Below, piece after piece: positions 7,988 through 10,700 of a DNA stretch of 10,700 nucleotides. The stretch comes from Ophiosphaerella korrae. Its lineage: Eukaryota > Ascomycota > Dothideomycetes > Pleosporales > Phaeosphaeriaceae. Made by a program: the position numbers and the translations under genes. Every line of letters starts with the position of its first letter. The stretch's first letter is position 1. Under the pieces are notes generated by a model. That model had not been told where the DNA came from and made no database searches. It saw only the letters and a program-made list of their open reading frames with translations. The stretch spans positions 1 through 10,700 of the forward strand of contig JALNQF010000931.1 of the NCBI GenBank assembly GCA_028456385.1, written 5' to 3'.

Positions 7988-8097
7988 CTATCTCCCCTTC
8001 TAGGTAGGTCCTAGTTTTCTTATCTTAGAGCTAAAGTTATTAGTTTAGTTTCTTTATTAATATAGAGTTCTTTATCTTCTTTTATACCTATTTTATC
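7988..8097 (-). other. Conserved sense segment and polypurine tract, copy C
   Basis: In the pol frame of copy C this predicts IKEDKELYINKETKLITLALR, a stop, and LPRRGDS. The purine run AGAAGGGGAGA (7991-8001) is the best preserved polypurine tract of the three and is followed by TAG and the LTR start. The protein-like block is shared by all copies but could be non-coding leader sequence. Confidence 0.5.
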
Positions 8098-8345
8098 TAT
8101 ATATTATTACTACCTCTTTACTAATTGCGTATTACGTAATAGTGTTAAAATATTTCTTTATTTTTATTATACTTCTCCTAAGTTAAACTTTAAGTCTTTT
8201 CTTTATATTATTTCTATAAATAATAGTAGGGCTTATAAAGTATATATTTATATAAATATACGTAGTTCTTATAATATATCTAGTGTTTCTCTTTCTAAGT
8301 ATAGGTTTATTATACTTATTCTTACGTCTAGGCTTAATAATAATA

Positions 8346-8631
8346 GGGAAAGCTATTAACTAGACTTAAGAGAAATTACTATCTTAAATTATAGAGGCTA
8401 AAGCTAAGTATAAGTGTATCTAAGAGCTTACGTAGAGTAAGCTAGTAAAAAATTAAGCTTATCTCTTTTATCTTTATAAAATAAAAGCCTTAAATAATAA
8501 GAAATTAGCTAAGTAGTTAGTAGCTCTAGAAGCTAAGCTAAACTTAGATAAGGCGTTTAATGTTACTATAGTAGGTCCTATACTAGATATCTTTATTATC
8601 TCTCTATCTATTATTAGTAATATTAGTTCTC
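8346..8631 (+). pseudogene. Conserved opposite-strand ORF remnant, copy C (function unknown)
   Basis: Plus frame 3 predicts GKAIN, EKLLS, IIEAKAKYKCI, SKLVKN, AYLFYLYKIKALNNKKLAK, LVALEAKLNLDKAFNVTIVG and PILDIFIISL. Stops fall at AIN-stop-T-stop, S-stop and K-stop, matching sites in copies A and B, as expected for ancestral Gln codons. It faces pol head-on and the open frame continues past the pol stop into the strand opposite the chromodomain. Upstream, about 8090-8345, the same frame is stop-poor and very hydrophobic (for example VFLFLSIGLLYLFLRLGLIII), so a longer protein with membrane segments is possible. RIP itself pushes residues toward Ile, Leu, Phe and Tyr, which weakens that reading. 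The family is not recognised. Confidence 0.48.
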
Positions 8632-10700
8632 TTAGTTTACTACTAGGCGTTCTAGAAGGTTTTAATTTTAGAACTCTTCTAATTTCTTAAAGTAATTAAG
8701 ATTATCCTCTAGTTCTTATATTTCTTTTTATAGTTATCCTTTTTTATTTATACTTATCTATTCTACTAAGTAGTAATTTCTTCTATTATAGAACTAGTAT
8801 TATAAGATTTTTTTAACTTCTTATTCTTTTTATTCTCTATACGTATCTACTTTATATACTAGTAGTTCTACGTTTTATAGTACTTATTCTAGTAGAGCTA
8901 CGTAGAATATTAAGTATATCTTTATCTTATTTAGTAGCTTTAACTTAAATATAACTAGTGTAATTTCTTTCTTAATTTTATATAGTCTTATCTTAACGTA
9001 GTCTAATTTTAAACTTAGGCGTTTACTCTTAATATTCTTACGTACTAACTATACTTTTTCTCTCTCTCTAAATTAGGGTCCTTCTTTATATTTCTTATTA
9101 TAGTACTTAGCTATATAATCTTATAAGAATTCTACGTCCTATCTTAGTTAATTATATATATCTTTAAGTCTATTAGTAAAGTTTTCTCTTCTTAGAGACT
9201 AAGATATCTAGTTTCTTAGTATCTAATATACGTTAGGCTTAAATCTATAGTTTGCAAAGAAGAGTAATACTCTTATTACTATATTCTTTACGCTATTATA
9301 TACTAACTATACTATAGGTAGTAGCTATACCTAATTATTCTAGTTATAGTTAAGGTAGTATCTTAAGTATTGTTCTACTATCTAATTTATTCGTTCTAAT
9401 TATCTATCTATTTATAGTTAATATACTATAGATATTATATATTATATTTCTAATTACGCTTTTATTATTCCCTATAGTTTTAATATAAATTGTATATCTC
9501 TATCTATAATAATCTTGTCTAGTAGTCTATATTAACTAATTATAGTTCTTAGAACTTAGTATATAGTAACCTCTATTCTACTTTTCTCTTTATATAGTTA
9601 GAAGTATATATACTTTATAAGTTTATCTACTATTATTATAATTCTATTATACTTAACTCCTAATATTAAGTCTCTAGACTTAGGTAGTTTTATAATAAAG
9701 TCTATTATAATAACTCTTTATAGTTATTCTAGTACTTCTACTAGTTATAATATTCTATATAGTACGTATCTATTATACTTATTCTTATAGTATTCTATAT
9801 AATCTTATAGTACTTCTATTATTAGTTACTTTACTTTTAGAATATAGTAGTCTTATAGTAGTCTATCTAATGTTTTTTTAATTCCTTAGTAACTATATAC
9901 TAGTAATTTATAGAATTGTCTTATAAATTCTCTTTATATCTTACTTAGAATATATATTCTTCTATATACTTAGGCGAATCCTTCTTAGATTTCTAGTTTT
10001 TCTATTTCTTTAGATACTTCTTACGTTATTTTCTAAATCTATTTATCTAGCTCGCTACTTATTCTTTTAAGTGTTGTAGCTATCTTAAGTATATTTAGGA
10101 CTAAATATCTTTCTTTATTCTTAACTAAAACTATACTAGTAGTACTTACTTCTTCTTGTAAGTCTAGTCTTCTACTAAAAGTATCTACAAATTAATTATC
10201 TTTTCCTTTTATATATATAATTTCTATATTAAATATTAATAGATACTCTTACTATCTTATATAGTATTATAATAGTTTCTTATTTATTATAAATCTTATA
10301 AGATTTTTATAATCTATATAAACCTTTATCTAATACTTTACTCTTTATAGGTATACTCTCTATTGTTTAAATACTTTGTAGATTGCTAGTATTTCTTTAT
10401 TATAGATTAGGTAGTTAAGTTCTACTATTTTTATCTTCTTTAAGAAGTACTTAACTAAGTATTCTTTATTAGTTTCTAGGTCTTCTTATATTAATACTAT
10501 TCTATATACTAAGTTAGATATATCTATTTTTACTATCGCTAGTAAGTCTAGGTTATATATTCTAATAACTAGATTTTCTATAAACTTTCTTTTAATCTTA
10601 TTAAATACTTTATTATATTCTTCTATCTATTTAAATAGCGTATCTTTCTTTATAAGTCTTGTTATTAGTTCTATATCTTTAGACTATCTTATTATTAACT
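8632..10700 (-). pseudogene. pol: Gypsy pol remnant, copy C: RT end, RNase H, integrase, chromodomain
   Basis: A single minus-strand frame (plus triplets at 1 mod 3) runs from the right edge to the stop at 8632-8634, with in-frame TAA/TAG but no net frameshift at the points I checked. The right edge lies just after the RT catalytic core, at the stretch matching 2580 in copy A. RNase H: Asp at 10522 and the final Asp at 10183 are kept. Integrase: the zinc ligands are all Tyr (9910, 9889, 9799, 9790). The catalytic residues Asp 9700, Asp 9502 and Glu 9394 are all present, with 35 residues between the last two (DD35E). The chromodomain lies at about 8650-8800 with NYYLVE, a stop at the Trp position, and LEEF. 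Gag and most of RT are outside the window. Confidence 0.9.

Larger units (their letters stand above)
7561..10700 (-). mobile_element. Gypsy chromovirus copy C, minus strand, runs off right edge
   Basis: Reading right to left: RT C-terminal part, RNase H, integrase, chromodomain, tail with opposite-strand frame, polypurine tract (7991-8001) and 3' LTR (7561-7987). It belongs to the same family as copies A and B, in inverted orientation and tail to tail with copy B. It is the least damaged copy: pol stays in one frame and keeps the integrase catalytic triad. The rest of RT, protease, Gag and the 5' LTR are expected to the right of the window. Confidence 0.88.

Noticed and set aside
7928..8350. 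Long stop-poor plus frame 2 as a gene
   Set aside because: It crosses the LTR, polypurine tract and tail of copy C and is not in the phase of the conserved opposite-strand frame. Ser/Leu/Ile/Tyr-rich content is what RIP sequence gives by chance.
1..10700. Mitochondrial or other AT-rich organelle DNA
   Set aside because: The bias is specific to CpA/TpG while CpG remains, and the content is nuclear LTR retrotransposons with a chromodomain.
1..10700. tRNA or rRNA genes
   Set aside because: I saw no cloverleaf, A/B box or rRNA motif; RIP would also have destroyed such signals if they had been present.
1..10700. Centromere or replication origin
   Set aside because: RIP-degraded AT-rich transposons are common at fungal centromeres but equally common elsewhere. 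Nothing in the window identifies a centromere or origin.

Overview
The window looks like a heterochromatic, transposon-packed stretch of a filamentous ascomycete (Pezizomycotina) genome, heavily mutated by repeat-induced point mutation (RIP). CpA and TpG are almost gone and TpA is very common. By eye I found no TCA, CCA, TGA or TGG; surviving CA/TG occurs only as ACA, GCA, TGT or TGC. CpG is still frequent, so this is not simple CpG deamination. Former coding frames are full of TAA/TAG and ATG is nearly absent. No intact gene remains.

Layout. (a) 1-1755, minus strand: remnant of a Ty1/copia-like Gag-protease polyprotein that continues past the left edge. (b) 1761-2001: nothing recognisable. 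(c) 2002-5704, plus strand: copy A of a Ty3/gypsy chromovirus, truncated inside reverse transcriptase at its 5' end. It keeps RT, RNase H, integrase, chromodomain, a roughly 600-bp tail, a polypurine tract and a 441-bp 3' LTR. (d) 5705-6907, plus: copy B of the same family, starting in the chromodomain and ending with its own 432-bp LTR. (e) 6908-7560: spacer with a hairpin, a TA run and a weak glutamine-rich ORF remnant. (f) 7561-10700, minus: copy C of the same family, with a 427-bp LTR and a pol that stays in one frame to the right edge. Copies A and B are direct repeats of about 1.2 kb at their 3' ends. Copies B and C lie tail to tail.

The LTRs were delimited from an 11-nt purine run followed by TAG and TATTATAG, and from a matching 3' end (CCTRTWAYA type). 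Together these imply TG...CA ends with a 9-bp terminal inverted repeat before RIP.

The most unusual signal is a conserved reading frame on the strand opposite to pol, between the chromodomain and the polypurine tract. It has the same phase in all three copies and predicts a charged, helical, probably coiled-coil protein segment. I do not recognise it; it may be an antisense accessory ORF of this retrotransposon family. Copy C keeps the integrase DD35E residues, while copy A has lost two of the three and its RT YLDD motif reads YLNN.
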